DNA of 64,000 nt from Rhipicephalus microplus (GCF_043290135.1 NC_134700.1:159808053-159872052), one strand, 5' to 3'; shown: positions 53,823 through 64,000, numbered from the stretch's first letter. Made by a program: numbers and translations. Notes: generated from the sequence alone by a model not told the origin.

Positions 53823-55160
53823 ATTATAAGGGCTCGGAAAACGTGATCGCCGATGCCTTGTCTAGACTGCCATTGCAGAACAGTCCAGAACTTAGTCAAG
53901 AGGAAGAAATAGTATCATTAGTGGCATCAGTAGTCGATAAAGAAACTGAGCAGCTTGGAAATAGTACGGATAAAACATTATAGAAAGTGTGTGAGCATGC
54001 ATGCAAGGGTTGGCCATTAAAGAAACCAAATAATGACCTAATAGCATATCTTCATGTTAAAAATGATCTCTCCTTCGTAGACGGGTTACTTATGCGTGGT
54101 GACCGTGTAGTCATTTCATATGTCCTTTTCCCTACCTTCATGCAGTTAGCACATGAAAATCATCAAGGAACAGTACGCGCTAAACAACTCCTCCGTGAGA
54201 GATATTGGTGGCTGCAAATGAATCGTTCTGCTGAGCAATATGTACAGCATTGTCATGTCTGTCAGCTGCTGATAAGTCTGCCAAGCCTCGTTTGGCACCG
54301 TTGCAGCCAGTCGAATGGCCAGATGGGCCATGGAAAAAATTGGGTATGGATCTGTCGGCCCATTCGATGTGTCTTTTTCAAGGTATCTCGTAACTTTTGT
54401 AGATTACTATTCTAAGTGGCCCGAGGTTCTTGAAACGAATACAATATTAGCAGAGGACGTCATTAAGCTGTTAGACTCGTCATTTAGTCGCCAAAGGCTA
54501 CCAGAGGTATTAGTTACCGCCAATGGTCCACAGTTTGTGTCACAGCAGTTTGAGAAATATATTAAGGAAAAAGGCATTCGCCACATGTTATCGTCAAATT
54601 ATTATACCAAGTCCAACGGTCCAATAGAACGCCTGAATAGGGTTGTGAAGGAACATTTCCAGGTGGCTAGACTGGAAGGGAAAGATCCCGCAAAAAGCAT
54701 GACAGAATTTTTGAGCTCATACAGAGTCACTCCACATGCGGTGACAGATCTCTCGCCAGCTTTTTTGCTGCATGGCCGTCAACCTCGCTCTAAAATAGAC
54801 ATTAGCAACTTTAGGACCCATCCTCAGGTATCAGGGTTACAAGCCGATTTGCCTCAGGTCCGTAAGAGAAAGTCTCGGCAAAATAGTGAAAGAGTAAAGA
54901 ATATTTTGATAAAAGGAAAGGTGCACAGAGACACCGCATAAAGGTAGGAGACTTGGTTAAAATAGAGTTACGTAGGAAGGAAAGTTGTAAGTATAGTAAG
55001 CCTCGTAGGGTGCAGGCTCCGGTTGCGCCTTTCACTTTTCTGCTAAGTGATGGCAAGAAGTGGAACGCTTCCAAACTGACAGTGATTCCTGAGGGTTCCT
55101 TTGAGAAGGCTGCTCGTCCTACGCCACCTGAAGAATTAATTTACTATTTTCTAGCATAGA
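53823..55160 (+). pseudogene. pol: gypsy4 RNase H end and integrase
   Basis: RNase H ends with the block around VIADALSRLPLQN (about 53845-53885). Integrase follows: the zinc domain LAHENHQGTVRAKQLLRERY and QHCHVCQLL (both His and both Cys kept), then the core from 54315. The first core Asp is in another phase (near 54345). The second block reads VLVTANGPQFVS, where Ala replaces the catalytic Asp. The Glu block SNGPIERLNRVVK is kept. The C-terminal part (54953-55158) reads VAPFTFLLSDGKKWNASKL. The enzyme cannot be active. Confidence 0.9.
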
Positions 55161-55198
55161 CAGTTGTGATAGTCAGCCCTCTAGTTCACCTGCTTTAG

Positions 55199-55495
55199 TT
55201 GGCTTCCCCCCCCCCAAATCTTCAGACAGACTCTCAATTGTCAGAGCTCTCGGTTAATGAAAGGTGTGAATCAGTGGTTCCTCAGGGAACGTTGGGATGC
55301 CAAGAGGACTCTGTTGGGCAACCCTCGATAACTGTTCAAAATCATGTCAATCCTGGAGAGGGCCAAAATGAAGGGGTGACGGGGTTTTCGAAGCCGACTA
55401 AAAATGGTCACGATCCACCACGTTCTTCTGCGGCCTCTTCACGTCCGCGCCATGAGACAAAGCGCCCAGAGTGGTTTAAAAACTTTGTGACCTAA
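55199..55495 (+). pseudogene. gypsy4 C-terminal Pol tail
   Basis: The 98-codon frame ends RHETKRPEWFKNFVT and matches gypsy3 41418-41660. A run of Cys-coding Cs near 55207 (CCCCCCCC) may have shifted the phase from integrase. The conserved tail in two diverged copies suggests real coding sequence, with unknown role. Confidence 0.7.
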
Positions 55496-55674
55496 GTGCG
55501 GACGTCATGGAGATTGACTGTGGCATTGTAGTGTGTGTTGTCTTGCATGATCGGGGAATGATCTTGTGTGTTGTGGTACCACTCATGGATGTGCGGACAG
55601 ATGATTCATATCGCCGTTGGTGTGAATTTAGTTGGATGTATGGACACTCACGGGACTGTGATGACTGTCTTCAT

Positions 55675-55689
55675 CGATGGGGTGGATGA
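55675..55689 (+). other. gypsy4 polypurine tract
   Basis: GATGGGGTGGATGA directly precedes the 3' LTR, as in gypsy3. Confidence 0.75.
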
Positions 55690-55993
55690 TGTGGTGTTGT
55701 GGCGCCATCTTTGAGAAGGATGCGCACTGTTTGTTATGTTGTTGAGTGTTTAGATATGTGTATATGTCATTGGAGACCGGAACACGGGATTGTGAACAGC
55801 CAATTACGTGTGTACGCGTCGCTTCGTGGTGTGGTTTCAATAAGCTGCTGCTGGTCAGCCGAGTCATTGTTGGGCTTCCGTGGAGTACGTTTGACTCACT
55901 CGTGTCGGTGGGCCGATTGCCGGCGCGCACCGAGTTCCACGTCCAGTCGTCAGTCCCCTTGCCGTCGTTCGGACGCCACCGGTCGACACAACA
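55690..55993 (+). repeat. gypsy4 3' LTR (304 bp)
   Basis: It runs TGTGGTGTTGTGGCGCC to CGACACAACA and matches gypsy3's LTR. It has a shifted polyadenylation signal (TTCAATAAGC instead of AATAAA), so that signal is weakened. Confidence 0.92.
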
Positions 55994-56081
55994 CCGGTCT
56001 GCAATTACATCTATATATCAAGAACACAACAACACAACAAACAGTGCGAATCCTTCTCAAGGATGGCGCCACTACACCACA
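55994..56081 (-). repeat. Inverted 88-bp LTR start next to the gypsy4 3' LTR
   Basis: In reverse complement this is the first 88 bases of the same LTR family (TGTGGTGTAGTGGCGCC...GCAGACCGG). It most likely is the outer end of the lost gypsy3 5' LTR. Confidence 0.85.
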
Positions 56082-56439
56082 ACCGTTACTGGCAGCATCG
56101 ACCCAGAGTGATGCCGCCGTACGAAACGGAGGGAAAACGCCGGAAAAACACTGCATATGTTATGGGCTTAAAGGACCAAACACTGGCATGCGTATGGTCG
56201 TGCCTACCTGTCAAAGGTGTCTAGTCGCTCCGGTGGAGAAAAAGGGCGCACCACCACTGGTACACGTAGACCGTGTCGACGCTCTCGCATATGCTCACGC
56301 ATACGAGGCTGCACACAGTGTTGCTTGATCTTTTGGGTTAATACTGTCCAAGTTCAGCACAGAATCTTGCGTTTTCAACTGGATTGAGTTCGTTCACTTT
56401 CGAAGATATAAGAGCTCTATAAAATATTGAAGAAGACAG
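56082..56439. other. No gene recognised
   Basis: A short frame continues from the LTR to 56328 (+) without known motifs. Nothing else is seen. Confidence 0.45.
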
Positions 56440-56715
56440 CAGAGTGGAATAGGGAACAAAAGGGGGTTTAGGATATCATAATTGAAATCAAAAAGGGGAA
56501 ATGGCCATGGGCCAGGCATGTAGTGCGTAGACAGGATAACCGCTTGTCATTAAGGATTCCCAGAGAAGGCAAGTGGGTTAAGGGAGACAGAAGGATAGGT
56601 GGGCAGATGAGATTAAGAAGTTTGCGGGTGTAAATTGGCAGCAGCAAGCACAGGACCAAGTTAACTGGCGGAACATCAGGGAGGCCTTTGTCCTGCAGTG
56701 GACGTAGTCAGGCTG

Positions 56716-56807
<92 letters not shown>
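56440..56807 (+). mobile_element. LINE D 3' end with (ATT)n tail
   Basis: The segment encodes, in broken phases, the end of an ORF2 (RQDNRLSLRIPREGKW and GGLCPAVD-like words) and ends GTAGTCAGGCTG followed by ATT units (56716-56807). A second copy in reverse lies at 57715-58050. Such a GCAGTGGACGTAGTCAGGCTG end with a triplet tail is common in arthropod LINEs. Confidence 0.78.
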
Positions 56808-57714
56808 GAAGTATTGATTGTGCTTCACCACCACCCCTCCCTCAGTTTTTACTATTTCAAAGGTAATTGACATTGCAGTGACCAAAGCAACTACCGCAAT
56901 ATACACCAAAGATCTGAAGGTCAACAGCGTGGCACGCCCTGCTCCCGTGAATAAAAGTAATGAAAGTTTGTGTATAGAACAATGCATGTTTATCATAGGC
57001 GTGCGCAGAGTTTTCCTTCAGGAGGGCGGTGGTGAAGGTTCGTCACAGCACCCCAATCCCTAATAAATTTATGAAGTTGACACTGCACCCCTCCCCTCTT
57101 CCGTGACTTGGGGGGCGCCCTTCCTCCCTACCACCTTTGTGTGCACGCCTATGACGTCTATGCATCATGAGACATGGAGAACAATGTTTGCGGAATGACC
57201 AGAGCTGGCGCGATCGTCTTGTTGACAGCCGTGCTATTTGTGCCGAACAGTAATATAATTATCCTCTTCATGAAACTGTTTCAAGCTCTGTTGGTTTAAA
57301 AATGCGCGCGGGAGCGGTACAGCAGGCGCAGTCGGTGGGTTTGACATTGTCTCTTGGGGCCTACTTTAGTTACGAAGAAGAATAAAAAGAAGGAAATATG
57401 AGTTCCTGTGCAGTGTAAACGAAGTGCTCAAAAAATTCGGTGCATAGCCATTAATAGTATTTACATTAACAAAATGCAGCTTTCCCTGCCTAATATGCAC
57501 TACAGTTTATTACATGCACAATCATGGAGAAGTTCAAATCCTGAAGAAATTATAGATATCTACTTTTTTTTCATAGTATAGTAACAAGAAAAAGCATTAC
57601 TGAAAACTGTTGTGGACCCTCTAAAAATAAAATGTAGGTGAAATGTAGCACTGGAAATAGGGCTAGACATTCTTGTTTTCTCATAGTTGCACATGCCCTG
57701 AACATCACAAATAT
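56808..57714. other. No gene recognised
   Basis: Includes a segment at 56990-57170 with CC-rich phrases (CACCCCTCCC). No domain or repeat unit is evident. Confidence 0.45.
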
Positions 57715-58050
57715 TCGTCATCGTCGTCGTCATCATCATCATCGTCATCATCATCATCATCATCATCAGCCTGACTATGCCCGCGGCAGGGCAAAGGCCT
57801 CCTAAATAATCCGCCACTCGACCTGGTGTTGTGCTTTCTGCTGCCACCTTATACCCGAGAACTTTTTAATATCATCGACCCACCTAACTTTCTCCCCTTC
57901 ATGTGTTTGCCTTCGCTAGGAATCCACTCAGTTACTTTTATTAACCAGCGGTTATCCTGCCTACTTTTATTCTCAAATTCAACTATGATATCTCAACCCC
58001 TGTTTGTTTCCTGGCCCACTCTGCTCTCTTTAAGTAACCATGAAACCATG
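57715..58050 (-). mobile_element. LINE D 3' end with (GAT)n tail, inverted copy
   Basis: On the minus strand it reads a QDNRWLIK-like phrase, GGCAGCAGAAAGCACAACAC and CATAGTCAGGCTG, then GAT units to 57715. It is the same family as 56440-56807 in opposite orientation. Confidence 0.78.
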
Positions 58051-58262
58051 GATTGAATTCACTGGAAGAGCATACCGCCTCACATATTCAGTGCCTCAAA
58101 AATTTTAAGAATCTGTCCAATAGTTTGAGTGGAGTTACAAAGATTTCTCCCTAGTGGCAATTTCATTCTTTTTTCCCTATGTCCTGATGAAACCGCTGGA
58201 AGCTAAGCAGGTAGGGACGGCAGGGGCAAAGAAAATAGGTCACACGCACCTCGTAACCTTGA

Positions 58263-58526
58263 TGATGATGATGAACAAACTTTATTTAATTTGCATAAAG
58301 GTCCTCTTCCCCTTTCAGGTGCGAGGGAAGAAGGGAGGACCAAACCTAGACGATGGCCATGATCCCATGGGCCCTGGCGGTGTCTTCGGCCTGCCGTATT
58401 AAGCGGGCTTGTAATTGAGAGTCAGAGCTGAGGAGCGCGGCATCCCATCCACTCCCGTCTGGAAATTCACCTCTCATGGGGGCCTGCGGGCATGCCCATA
58501 AAATGTGGGCGCCACAACAGGGCGGA
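58263..58526 (-). mobile_element. LINE E 3' end, 264 bp, with exact target duplication
   Basis: The minus frame (58543-58346) reads GAHILWACPQAPMRGEFP and continues to a stop at 58346, the Cys-His-Cys tail of an I-like ORF2 (HILWACP). AATAAAGTTTGTTCATC and TCATC units end it. A 13-bp duplication CTCGTAACCTTGA (58250-58262 and 58527-58539) flanks it. Confidence 0.85.
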
Positions 58527-58539
58527 CTCGTAACCTTGA

Positions 58540-60697
58540 GCACTTTTTTTTTCTTGAAATGCGCGGCTGTTCCAGGGTGATCGTGCGCGCCTGGACAAAG
58601 TGATTACTGTAACGACCGAGCACGCTACATTCAAGTCAGCCAATGGCTCATAGATGGCTTTCTACAAGTGATTTTTGAGCGTATTTTGTCACTTGTCGAG
58701 AAAAGAAAACGCAATTTTCGGCCGATTTTGTTAATTTGTTGGGGATTCCAAGACTAGTGCTGCGCTATAATGTTTGGCTCGCGTGTTCTCAGGAGCCTCT
58801 ACTACCGATCGGGAGTGTTGTCCGACCAAGCACACAAAGTGTTGCAGATCCCCCTTTAACTCTTTCGTTACCATGCCTATCCAAATCGATCACCGGTGAT
58901 CGACGCTTTTGGATGATCGATTTTGGCATATTAAATTTGTTTCTCGGGCACCCAGCACTTTTAGTAGTTAGTACAGGCACTGAAGTTTCTGAATAAATTT
59001 GAATTTATCGTCTGTTGGCGTTTCGGCAACATAGTTGTTTTCGACTGATCTTTGTGCGAGCCAATGTGCGCGTATTGTTGGAAAAGTGCACTAGGCTCGT
59101 GAACTTGACATACTTGACATAAGTATGTGCACCTCGTGATTGTGGTGCAGTAACGTCGAAGTTTTGTAATGAAAAGAACCTTTGCAAGCCAAATATTGAA
59201 TTAAAGTGTCAGTTTCACTATTTGACTATATTAAGCAGTAAATATAGCCAGATATTTATGCCATATATTCAATAGAAAGCTGTTCCTACGAGTCGGGAAA
59301 ATCTTGTCCTACAAAGAATATTCGCGAAGGTCTGTCGCATGTTTAAAGCGTCGATGTTGCCTTCTTGACAGTTTCCAGCAGCTTTGGTTTTGCTTGCACC
59401 GTTATATCAGACATAGGATCGCATCCAGTGTCACTAGTCCCTCCTATGATGTCGTTGTCACACGCGCATGGGTGCGCCTCAGCGCAGCAAAACACAAGCG
59501 TTGCTCGAATCTGTCTAGCAACCTCACCTGAATTGAGGGACGACGAGCTTAGCGTTCGAGAATGACAGCACCTCAGCTTCAAGTTTTATGGCGACGATGT
59601 TTTGCGTCAGCCTGATACATCCACAGCTGTTCATGGGTTTGTTTTGTTTACATCCTCAAGTAGTTTCCTCTGCCGCAAGTTGCGTATAGTTCCTGACCTT
59701 TGTGCACAATCTTATAGCTACTCTGGTTACGTGCGTGGTCTACACTTCGCTGGGGCGTAGTGCGCTGGCGCTGGCTGCAGAGCTTCTCCCAACAACTAGA
59801 AGGACCCCGGAGCACATCTTGGCCGTGACTACGAAGCAGTGCGAAACGTTTTAGAACTGCGGCGATATTGTCCTTTTTAATACGATATCCATAAAAATTA
59901 AAAAAAAGCTTGGATGCATTTATTGGAACGCCAACCTATGCGGTGTAAGATGGCTCATGAAAAAGAGGCGCCGCTAGATGAAATAGCAAAGTTCATTGGA
60001 CATCTCATTTATAGCGAGATTATTCTCATCACGGGCATCGATCTACCTCCATTGGAACACCAGGAGACTCTTGACGCAACACAACAAAAATTTGCTGAGA
60101 AAAAGTGTACAGGTACACTTGTGTCTCACAAAAAAAAACATGCAATGCTTCACCGCATGGCATGAGGAACGAAGCAGCACCTCAGTTCTGATTTTCTCTG
60201 TTTATATGAAGAGAAACATTTGTGTACAACGTTCATTATTTTTATACAATTCCTGGGTCATTTATCAACAATATGTATATTCTGAAATTTCTTTGCTTTG
60301 AATATTTTTGCCCATAATATGCCTATGTACTTAAAACCTTATTTTAACGAACCGAAATTTTCGTCACAGTGTATATAACAAACCATTCTTCGTCTACAAT
60401 GAGCATCGACTGATCATTTTGGTATACGTCAATTCAATTTCTTAGAGCGCACGACGGTTTACGTCTCATCACGGCTGCTGTAGTTCGAAACTCGCACCTT
60501 GCGCTTCCGGGAGCCGCCTGTGGCCCGCCAACACACGGGGGCATAGAGTTTCTCACAATCATACCTAGAGGGAAATCTGGCACTAGTGAGCTGCTGGATG
60601 CAAGGGAATGACGGGACATGTGAGCTTCGAACTTGGCTCGGATTTCTATACCTCGAAGACGCGTCTGGCTTCACGTTGAAATGGTTGAATTCTTACT
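58540..60697. other. No gene recognised
   Basis: A perfect 18-bp palindrome lies at 58886-58903. A short frame at 59914-60165 (+) contains PLDEIAKFIGHLIYSEIILI, of unknown origin. The remainder has no motif that I can name. Confidence 0.4.
58886..58903. repeat. Perfect 18-bp palindrome
   Basis: TCGATCACCGGTGATCGA equals its own complement. GGATGATCGATTTTGG follows, extending the GATCGA theme. It could be part of a transposon end or a protein-binding site. Confidence 0.9.
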
Positions 60698-60995
60698 AAA
60701 AGAGCACGTAATAAGCTATTTATTTTTTTTCATTGCACAGAAACGTGTTGTATTTAAGATCAGAAGCTTTTACGTTGATGTACAATTTTAGGAAGCGCAA
60801 GGAATAACTAACGGCTGCTAAACTTGGCAGGCAGACGACAAAGCGAAAAAGAGCACGTAGTAAGCTATTTATTTTTGCCGTTGCACAGAAACGTGTTATA
60901 GTTGACACTAGAACCTTCTACGTTGGTGTAAAATTTTAGGAAGCGTAAGAAGTAACCAACGGCCGCTAAACTTGGCAGGCAGACGACAAAGCGAG
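60698..60995 (+). repeat. Tandem duplication, unit about 149 bp
   Basis: AGAGCACGTAATAAGCTATT at 60701 recurs at 60850 with one change, and the match continues through ATTTTAGGAAGCG and AAACTTGGCAGGCAGACGAC to the end of each unit. By eye, identity is about 85 to 90 percent. Confidence 0.9.
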
Positions 60996-62354
60996 CGTTC
61001 CCTCCGCAACTTTTATGTCGCCTGTTTCTTTTTATCGCTGTTTGGTTGTGCCGTCAAGGTGAGCGAACTTTCATTTTAAAATATATTATGCGGGAATGAG
61101 ATCTGCTTATAAACGTTTTGTTTTAGAGAAGCTTTATTTACGCAGTCATATTCGCTTTTGAGTCGAAGCCTCGCTCAACACTAGCTAACAGAAGCCTCAC
61201 AGACACACATACCGTCATTCCCTCCGCTCCAACATCGCCCCTTAAGAAATTCTCATAGATGGTGGCGCCACAATTCCCTCTAGGTATTCGTCAGAAAGGG
61301 GAGAGGGAGCGAGTCTCACATTACATTCCAGCACCGTTGCAGCCGGTGACTGCAGCGCCGCGTTGAGTCACGGCGCGAGCTAATACGAGTGGCCACGCAT
61401 GGGGCTTTTCTGGCGACCACGCGCTGCCTAGGCACCCAAATCGCACGAACATTCCTAGGCGCTTTAGTCGCTAGCGGTGCTCCGACGTCAACGTTGATGT
61501 TGGTGTTGTGCGGTGGTGTGGTGGATTGCGGAATTATTCCTTGCGAATATGGTGATGTGGCAGTGATTCTCGGCCGACCGATCCTTTAAAGGTGGTAGAT
61601 CAAGCGCCGTGGGTGTTTCGTGCAAGGGATAGCGTTGAATAGCCAAAATCTCGCGTCGATGTGATATACTCAAGTGCTGGCTGTCTTGTGTGTGCTGTGC
61701 GATGGTTTGTTTGGCAAATTTAGTTTCCTGCACACTTGATGATACGTTAGTGTTGGCTGGTTCATGCGAGCCGTAGCGTTGAATTACTCCCGCGTAGGCG
61801 TGATCATGTTTGTGCAGACATATACTTCCGATTGAGATTCAGAGTCTGACGCACTGTACTGACAACACCACTATCGCACGAGTTCTCGTTTGCTATGTCA
61901 TACCCTTTTATATCGCAGTTAGATGACGGCTGCGCCGTATTTGATCCGACTAGTTTGGGCAGTTAGTGGTGACTAATACTGGTGTCACTCCAATACTTTT
62001 GATCGAGATCAACAGGTCTGTCGCTGCTGCGCCGGATCGAGTTTAGCGGAGACGGTCTGGCTGATTGCAATCAAAAGTGCCCGTGTGACACCGGTATGAT
62101 CGCACGTGCGAATGCTCAAACCCTTTCTGCGCGCTCTTGTGGTCTCTAGCTTCGTGGTTCCTGGTTGCATCAGTAGACGAGCATGTAAGGAAAACAGTTT
62201 ACTTCATATACAAAGCTATTCTATCAAAATTATGCAGAAAAGTTGCGTCATACTGGCTAGCTAGGCCTGTAATAATGGGATGTCCGCAAATAAGCACATG
62301 TACACAGAAGGACTGAAAGCTGGGCCTGTTGGAGACAGTACGGTATAACTGTTA
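60996..62354. other. No gene recognised
   Basis: Several small frames (for example 61389-61589 +) without domains. No repeat or transposon motif is seen until the Penelope-like 3' end. Confidence 0.45.
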
Positions 62355-62543
62355 GTTTAAGCGCACGAATAAACAGAAAGGATGAGAGGACAAGCGCTTT
62401 CTCGCAACTAAACGATTTATTAGAGAGGGAAGTATATATAAACAGGCAATCAAAAAACAACGCATGCGTGTGCAGGCAAAAAGTACACCCGTGGCACCTC
62501 GAGAACACAGGGTAAAAGAAGAAAAAATATCTCGGAACATAAT

Positions 62544-63105
62544 CTAAAAAAGCAAACTCTTTATCGTGCAGCAAAACTGAAGGCTGGCTGACGCGTTGAT
62601 CGCCTCTTTTTCTTATGTGAAAAGCTTCTGTCAACTCACGAGTTAATTGAATGTTCGATTGAAAAACCACTTCAGTATCTTGAAAAAGAGGATAACAACC
62701 GCATTCTCTGCAATGAGCAGCGAGATTCCATGCACCCAAGCATTTCAAAGAAGAATCGTGCTCACTAAGATGGACATTGACGCACCTTCCATACCGACAT
62801 ATGTACACTTTACCACAGCTAAAAGGAGTCATGTAAACAACGCCCATTGCGCAGTCCACGAACTTTTTGCTGTGTTTCATGAGACATTGCGGAAACTCTC
62901 TGCGCATGCGTGAACAAATACACTGCAGTTTGCTTTTGGCTGAGAAAAGCACATCGACTTTATATCTATTAGCGAGTTGCTTAAGTTTAAGAGATGTCTT
63001 ATGAAAGTAAGGAATCACTGCTATCATCCTACCTTTTCTACTCTCAACATGACGCCCCGAGTGGTTCCCTTCAAAGTTAACTTTCTTAATCATGTTGTTA
63101 CACAC
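62544..63105 (-). pseudogene. Penelope-like GIY-YIG endonuclease domain
   Basis: The frame (open to 62257) has a Cys/His linker motif (QCICSRMRREFPQCLMKHSK, then FVDC) at residues 60-85, followed by the nuclease: GVVYMTPFSCGKVYICRYGR at 88-107, in which Cys stands for the Gly of the classical YIG, and an RELTEAFHIRKRGDQRVS block at 156-173 with the conserved Glu. It ends ...KEFAFLD near residue 188; codons beyond are 3' UTR read-through. The nuclease would cut target DNA for reverse transcription. A phase change or stop near 63110-63160 separates it from the polymerase. Confidence 0.88.
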
Positions 63106-63160
63106 GGACGTGATGCCATCATTAGGATACCCTGCTTGTACTAGTTATTGTACTTGACTA

Positions 63161-64000
63161 TCAAAGCTCATTTTCATTCTGTGTTGGCAGGACTTTTTTC
63201 AGAGCAAAACCCAAACTCGTAGTAACGATACTTCTCTTCACTAGCTTAGAGTGGCTCGACCTGTAATTGAGTATAGGCTTTACGGATCTAGGACAATAAT
63301 GCCAGCAAACATGCTGGCGTTCGAATGCCATGTTAAGATCTAGGAATCGCAGTTGCTTTAGACGCGGCAATTCAAAAGAAAAGTTTTGTTTCTTGCCTGT
63401 TTCTTTAGAAACCTTGATAATATTCACAACAAACATTTCGCCTAAAATATGAGGCCGTAGTGAACACAAGAAAATCATCGACGTAACTGATTACGTGAAC
63501 CGGGAGTCCTCACAAGTGCTTTTGAAGGGCCACATCAATCTTTCCGAAAAAAGTTTCGCTTAAAACCAGAGCTACTAAAGAGCCTATGTATATCCCTGAT
63601 CTCTGGACATAAAGATTACCACCCTAAGTCACGAAGGTGTACTTTAGGTAGGAGCTAAGTAATTCTAGAAAACTGGATACAGAAGTTCCACTCTTCAGGC
63701 TAGAAGACAATTCATCATTATCCTGCGCGATGCAGCTGTGAACGCTTGCCATCAGCTTATCTTGAGGTATCGAATAGTACAAGTCCTCAATGTCTATACT
63801 GAAAGCGCTACGTTTGCTAGAGCTATCGGGGCTCAGAAACTGTACCACTTCTTCGGAATTTCTGACACGAAAAGGATCCGGGATAGAAAGAGTTTCTAAA
63901 TCCTCCTTGTCATTCTCCTTGTCATTGCATATCGGTAACTTGTCATAGCCTCATGTTCACTGGTACCTAATGAACCTCGTGATTTTTATACAGAGTGCAT
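63161..64000 (-). pseudogene. Penelope-like reverse transcriptase, partial
   Basis: Visible blocks are AFSIDIEDLYYSIPQDKL (first catalytic Asp) in the frame 63848-63624, HVISYVDDFLVF with the YVDD box at 63474-63485, and the end PRLKQLRFLDLNMAF and VCWHYCPRSVKPIL, SSHSKLVKRSIV in the frame 63478-63161. Penelope polymerases resemble telomerase in origin. Several phase changes separate the pieces, so this copy is inactive. The N-terminal part is outside the window. Confidence 0.88.

Larger units (their letters stand above)
49585..55993 (+). mobile_element. gypsy4: Ty3/gypsy element, same family as gypsy3
   Basis: In plus order: truncated 5' LTR (49585-49783), primer site, gag with two knuckles, protease split by a 657-bp element, reverse transcriptase, RNase H split by a 363-bp LINE tail, integrase, a C-terminal tail, polypurine tract and complete 3' LTR (55690-55993). 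Stops and shifts are scattered throughout. Confidence 0.9.
62355..64000 (-). mobile_element. Penelope-like element, truncated by the window edge
   Basis: On the minus strand a reverse transcriptase (64000-63161) is followed by a linker with a zinc motif, a GIY-YIG nuclease (about 63105-62544) and a 3' region (62543-62355) containing TATATATA, AATAAATCG and TTGCGAGAAAGCGCTTGTCC. This domain order defines Penelope-like elements. The rest of the element lies beyond the right edge. Confidence 0.9.

Noticed and set aside
55199..55495. Envelope gene of gypsy4
   Set aside because: The frame is short and basic with no signal peptide or membrane segment; nothing supports an envelope.
56676..56996. 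Poly-Ile and poly-Tyr frames
   Set aside because: Translation of the (ATT)n tail of a LINE.
59914..60165. piggyBac-like transposase fragment
   Set aside because: DEIAKFIGHLIYSEI is only faintly like the piggyBac pattern; there is no further motif and no TTAA-flanked end that I can show.

Overview
This window is eukaryotic and almost entirely built from transposable elements, satellites and microsatellites. The element mix fits a hard tick genome (Ixodida, probably Rhipicephalus, Dermacentor or a relative). The main evidence is a copy of a tRNA-derived SINE that I recognise as the tick Ruka family (39821-40055), together with CR1-like, I-like, Ty3/gypsy and Penelope-like elements. No host gene, tRNA, rRNA or CRISPR array could be supported. 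Almost every long open frame is a broken transposon protein, and the longest frames are artefacts of a 2.67-kb GGAT microsatellite.

Layout. 788-3453 is a giant (ATGG)n array that abuts the 3' end of LINE A. LINE A (minus, 3454 to about 12480) encodes an SGNH-hydrolase ORF1 and an endonuclease/reverse transcriptase ORF2, and is split by a second LINE (B, minus, about 7456-11973) inserted in the ORF1 block I region. 12481-15188 holds 5' leader-like sequence and a dispersed repeat, called R here, that sits next to GGAT runs. 15189-26339 is a minus-strand Ty3/gypsy element (gypsy2). It carries three later insertions: a plus-strand gypsy element with 156-bp LTRs (gypsy1, 15407-20247) inside its 3' LTR, a 716-bp solo LTR (21371-22086) between RNase H and integrase, and a 5'-truncated RNase H LINE (24583-25841) in gag. 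27202-27660 holds two minisatellites. 28430-31070 is a decayed gypsy pol fossil interrupted by a 741-bp LTR. 31345-34018 holds duplicated repeats and a hAT-like transposase remnant. 35345-36480 holds Penelope-like and integrase fragments. 37497-39010 combines repeat R with a satellite of about 147 bp.

40926-56081 is the most intricate block. A minus-strand gypsy (gypsy3) and a plus-strand copy of the same family (gypsy4) face each other. A nearly full-length I-like LINE (C, 43788-49538) interrupts gypsy3 at its YLDD motif with a 10-bp target duplication. A 657-bp terminal-inverted-repeat element (51357-52013, duplication TAGGC) and a 363-bp LINE tail (53448-53810, 12-bp duplication) interrupt gypsy4. 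The right end has several LINE 3' ends, a 149-bp tandem duplication, and a Penelope-like element with reverse transcriptase and GIY-YIG nuclease that runs off the right edge (62355-64000, minus).

The genes do not form a cellular pathway; the order of events can be read from nesting. Several insertions are reconstructed to the base from target-site duplications and from the interrupted reading frames. I found no convincing new cellular system. The best candidates for novelty are the unclassified 657-bp foldback element, the R-repeat/147-bp satellite association and the huge, apparently uninterrupted tetranucleotide array. Family assignments are from memory of protein motifs and have not been checked against a database.
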